Assembly (NCBI GenBank): GCA_002197995.1
Contig: NGZR01000004.1
Span: 62,001 to 126,000, forward strand
DNA from: Gaeumannomyces sp. JS-464
Lineage: Eukaryota > Ascomycota > Sordariomycetes > Magnaporthales > Magnaporthaceae
Direction: 5' to 3'
Length of the DNA stretch: 64,000 nt
Part shown: positions 60,640 to 64,000 of the stretch, piece by piece
Position numbering within the stretch: position 1 is the first letter of the stretch
Layout: every line of letters starts with the position of its first letter
Made by a program: the position numbers and the translations under genes
The notes under the pieces: model-generated
Databases searched by the model: none
Told to the model about the DNA's origin: nothing
What the model saw: only the letters and a program-made list of their open reading frames with translations

Positions 60640-63600
60640 CCCCTTAGGAAACCGACGGTACCGCCGGCCAACAACCTTAGGGCCAAAGCCCCCAATACAC
60701 CAACGCCGCTTTTACGTATGCCAGCAGCCAACCGGATACAACAAACGCATGGCAATAGGGCCCGGCGCCCGGGGCTTCGCCCCGAACGCCGTGCTTTAAC
60801 CGCCGCCCAAGCGAACGTTCGACGTAGCTGGGAGGCGGGGGCTACTTTACTCCAACTATTTTAGCCAAAATATCGACGTGGTGCTAATGCAGGAGCCCCT
60901 AGCGCGTGGAAAGGGAAGCTTATGCTTTGCACCCACCCGTCGTACGAGCTATTTACTCCGGTAAATAGCTGGCACGACCACCAAACCAGGCCTCGGGTAA
61001 TAACTTACGTACGGAAGGACCCGGGGCTTCGGCCCGTAGCGGACCGGCCGGCAGGCAACACCCGGGACATCCTTTGGCTTACCGTCGCCAGGTGCACCTT
61101 CGTTAACGTATATAGGCCTTTAGGGGACCCTTCGGAACCCTCGTTACCTTTTACTACGTTGGCGCCCAACGGCAAAATGCATTATAGCTGGAAACTTTAA
61201 CGCAGGGTCCCCGGCGTGGGATCCGGTTAAGGGTAATAGGAATAGGGGCCAGGATATAGCCCAATGGGCTAATACTATAACCTCCTCCTACTTACCGACC
61301 CAGGCCAACCTACGCACAACGACGGGGGCGTTTTGGATCTTACCTTTTCCAACGCCCTTTAGCAACAGCGGAAATCGACCCTTCGCTAGCAACCGATTCG
61401 GACCACCGCTCGATACGGATCGAAATTCCTAACCGCAATAACTTCGTTCCGGACTGCCGGCGTATTACGCTACCAAACGATAAACTACCGTTTTTCGCAA
61501 ACGCGGTAGCAACGGGGGCCGGCAACTTGCCACCACTTACAAACCCAGGCACTGCGGAACACCTGGATAAAGCGGCCGAAGCATTAACAAACTTATTAAA
61601 AATGCGTTAATGGCTTTCGGCCGGGGGCCTAAAGCCAAAAGAAAAGGCCAACCCTTGGAACGAAAAGTGCGCCAACGCCCAACGGGACCTTGCAAAAGCT
61701 ATGGGAAACGGCGGGCCTTTTACGGCCGAAGCCCGTGCTTTAAAAGCAACGGTTCGGACGGCTAAAAAAGCATTGGGCCAGCGTGCTAGGAAATGGATTC
61801 CCCGAAAGCGCTATACCGTGCTGTAAAGTGGCATAAACTTACACCCGCTATACGGCTTCCCCCGTTAAATATTAACGGGGAGGTTATAATAGCCCCAGGG
61901 GATAAAGCGGAAGCATTAGGCCGCAAATCCTCCGTAGGTTTACGGCGGAGGACGACTTACAGGAGGACCCGTTACAGCAAAGGGCTACCCAAGGGACCGC
62001 ACAACTCCCGTGGGACCCCCACGTCCCTTTAAAGGAATGCCGGAAGTGCACCGTTGGCACGGCAAACACGGCCCCGGGCGTCGATTCCCTAACGGTTAAG
62101 CTACTTACAGCGGCGTGGCCGGCAATAGGGGAATACGTTAGGGCCCTTTTCGAGGCTTGCTTAGGGCCGGGCACCACCCAGCCCCTTTCCGCACAGCGGA
62201 AGTGGTTATGCTGAAAAAGCCGAATAAAACGGATTTAACGGACCCAAAATCCTACCGCCCGATAGCTTTACTCCCGTGCTTAGGGAAAGGGCTGGAGCGG
62301 CTGGTGGCTTCGCGGATGGCATCCCTCGCATTACAACACGGGCTTATAGCCCCGCAACACGCCGGGGCTACCCCGAAAAAGGCCGCCATCGATTTAACGG
62401 CATGCGTGGCCCACGAGGTGGAACGGGCCTTCCAAAAGCATAAAACGGCCGCCCTCGTTACCATGGATGTACAAGGGGCTTTCGACGCCGTACTTCGCCG
62501 GAGGCTCCTTTAAAGGCTTTTAAACCAAGGCTGGGATCCAACGTTAGTACGATGGTATCATCTTTTGCAGGAAACAGGGTGGTTAAAGTGCGTTTGGAGG
62601 ACGCCACGGCACCCCCTTTTTCCCCGGACTGCGGGCTACCCCAAGGGTTACCGGCGTCACCGGTCCTATTTATGCTTTATATGGCCGAAATCCTACCCAA
62701 AGCAAAAGCGATTAGGTACGGATACGCGGACGATATAGGCATTTGCGTAACGGGTAGCACTCCGGAGGAGTGCTCCCGTAAAGCAGGGGCTACGGTTACG
62801 GAAATCCTACGTTGGGCAGGGCTAATAAGGTTGCTTTCGACCCGGGGAAGTGCGAGCTTATGCATTTTTCCAAACGGAGAAATCCCACAACCCCAGCGGT
62901 TACGGCGGAGGGCCTTACCATACAACAAGCTACAGGAGCTTTACGGTGGTTAGGGGTCCTTTTCGACCAAAGGCTTAATTTTAAAGCCCACGTGGAAAAC
63001 AGGGCTGCAAAAGCCCAAAGCGTTGCCAACCACCTCCGAAGGCTTACGAATTCGATAGGGGGATACCGGCACATTCGGTTTACAAAGCCGTCACAACGGT
63101 TATAATCCCTACGGCTTTATACGGGGCCGAGGTATGGTATAGGGGTAAAACTAAACCACACCCGTACAAGCCGGCACAACAGCAAATTATCCGCCAAGGC
63201 CATTTAATCGATCGGGTCGATAAAGCCTTAACCGCGTCCCTTAAGCAGTGGTCCCAGCTTGGAAAACCACACCGATAAACGCATTGCATTACGAATCCGG
63301 CATCCCAACGCCCAGGCGCTTTTGGAACAAGCCCGCCTCCGTTTTGCGGCCCGTATAAATACGGTTCCGGAAAACACCCCCTGGCCGCAGCGGCCAAGCC
63401 GGCCCTTAACGCCCGAGGGCCTAGGGCAGGCTTACCCGGCAGGCTTGCAACCTTTGCAAAGGACGGCCGGACTTCTTCCGGCTTGCACCCGCCCGGCCTA
63501 CCTCCCTTATAAATATACGGGGCTTACGGTGGCCATACAAAAAAGCAAGCAGCCGCTAAAGCATTTACGGCGTGGCTTTGCACCCTCCCACCCACCGACG

Positions 63601-64000
63601 TTATAATATATAGCGACGGGTCCAAAGCAAAAACGGAGCAGTTGGATACGGCTGGGTAATATACCAAGCCGGCCAACGCAAACTTTCCGGGCACGGCCGG
63701 CTGGCGCATCCCGCGGAAGTATTCGACGGCGAGGCGGAAGGGGCCCGGATGGGCCTCCGTAAAGCCGTTTGGAGCTTCCGCAATTGCACTTTCCACTTGT
63801 GCCTCGATAACACCTCGGCGGCCAACGGCTGTTTAAGCACGGCCCCTGATAGTTCACAAAGGGGCCTTTAAAAAATCCATTGCCTTATGGATAAACACCA
63901 GGTATACGTACGCTGGTCCCCGGGCCATATGGGAATCCCCGGAAACGAAAAGGCAAACGCCGAAGCAAAGTTGGGATCGGCCCTGCCAATACCCCAACAT
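60640..64000 (+). pseudogene. LINE ORF2: endonuclease, reverse transcriptase, RNase H; frame-broken
   Basis: Endonuclease (about 60840-61440): WHDHQTRPRVITYVRKD, NAGSPAWDP, then LDLTFSN and SDHRSI, the latter holding the catalytic SDH. Reverse transcriptase (about 62180-62960): KPNKTDLTDPKSYRPIALL, MDVQGAFDAV (motif A Asp), GLPQGLPASPVLF (motif B) and YGYADDIGI (YADD catalytic centre). RNase H (about 63600-63990): IYSDGSK, FDGEAEGA, LCLDNTSAANG and a WSPGHMGIPGNEKAN-type end; the acidic residues are present. At least six frame changes and several stops separate these parts, so it is inactive as printed. The C-terminal Cys/His motif lies beyond the window. Confidence 0.75.

Larger units (their letters stand above)
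58700..64000 (+). mobile_element. Tad-like non-LTR retrotransposon (copy B), truncated by window end
   Basis: Holds, in order, a gag-like ORF1 with zinc knuckles, then an ORF2 with apurinic-type endonuclease, reverse transcriptase and RNase H. This order with RNase H is the plan of the Tad1 clade of LINEs in ascomycetes. Every domain is split over two or three frames. CpG is plentiful while TpA-containing words (TTA, TAG, TAA, TAT) are common, as expected if RIP acted on CpA. No LTRs seen. The element runs past 64000. Confidence 0.8.

Overview
The window reads as nuclear DNA of a filamentous ascomycete (Pezizomycotina, most likely Sordariomycetes). The reasons are short GT-AG introns with CTAAC/CTGAC-type branch sites, an ascomycete gene set (Tctex-type dynein light chain, Vtc1, choline-phosphate cytidylyltransferase, C2H2 + Fungal_trans regulator, AHC1-type zinc finger, 2EXR and F-box proteins), GC-rich exons, long CT/GA-rich intergenic stretches, and an AT-rich block that looks RIP-mutated beside a Tad-like LINE. 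All assignments come from reading the sequence; no search was run.

Layout. 1-4.35 kb: no gene seen. 4.35-6.48 kb (+): ferric reductase/NADPH-oxidase-type membrane flavocytochrome. 6.86-8.19 kb (-): proline-rich protein with a FAR1/WRKY-GCM1-like zinc finger. 8.8-9.9 kb (+): 5'-truncated, frame-broken SRPK-like kinase remnant. 11.3-13.3 kb (-): RNF10/Mag2-type RING protein. 14.7-17.9 kb (-): AMPK1-type glycogen-binding (Crp1-like) protein with two unusually long introns. 20.8-25.2 kb (-): two-finger C2H2 transcription factor with Fungal_trans domain, preceded by 8.3 kb without a recognisable gene. 33.5-35.3 kb (-): PCT1. 37.4-38.4 kb (-): F-box protein. 40.9-41.6 kb (-) and 42.55-43.02 kb (+): divergent Tctex dynein light chain and VTC1. 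43.6-44.4 kb (-): Alba-domain protein. 47.7-49.7 kb (+): AHC1-type zinc-finger protein.

From about 51.4 kb the window becomes degenerate: a broken 2EXR gene, an orphan gene at 53.1-54.1 kb, an AT-rich block holding a relic of an alpha/beta-hydrolase plus ankyrin-repeat protein (55.5-57.6 kb), the 3' end of one LINE (to about 58.25 kb) and most of a second LINE in the same orientation (58.7 kb to the window end) with gag-like zinc knuckles, endonuclease, reverse transcriptase and RNase H.

There is no gene cluster with one shared pathway; the genes on the left are mostly independent housekeeping or regulatory genes. The main cross-cutting observation is that several otherwise well-conserved genes (ferric reductase, VTC1, C2H2 regulator, FAR1-like gene) carry apparent single-base frameshifts while their neighbours are intact. 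This pattern fits residual assembly indels better than gene death for the conserved ones. I did not find a convincing new multi-gene system. The most interesting items are the FAR1-like DNA-binding protein, the RIP-damaged hydrolase-ankyrin relic, the CACGTG sites near VTC1 and PCT1, and the long introns of the glycogen-binding protein gene.
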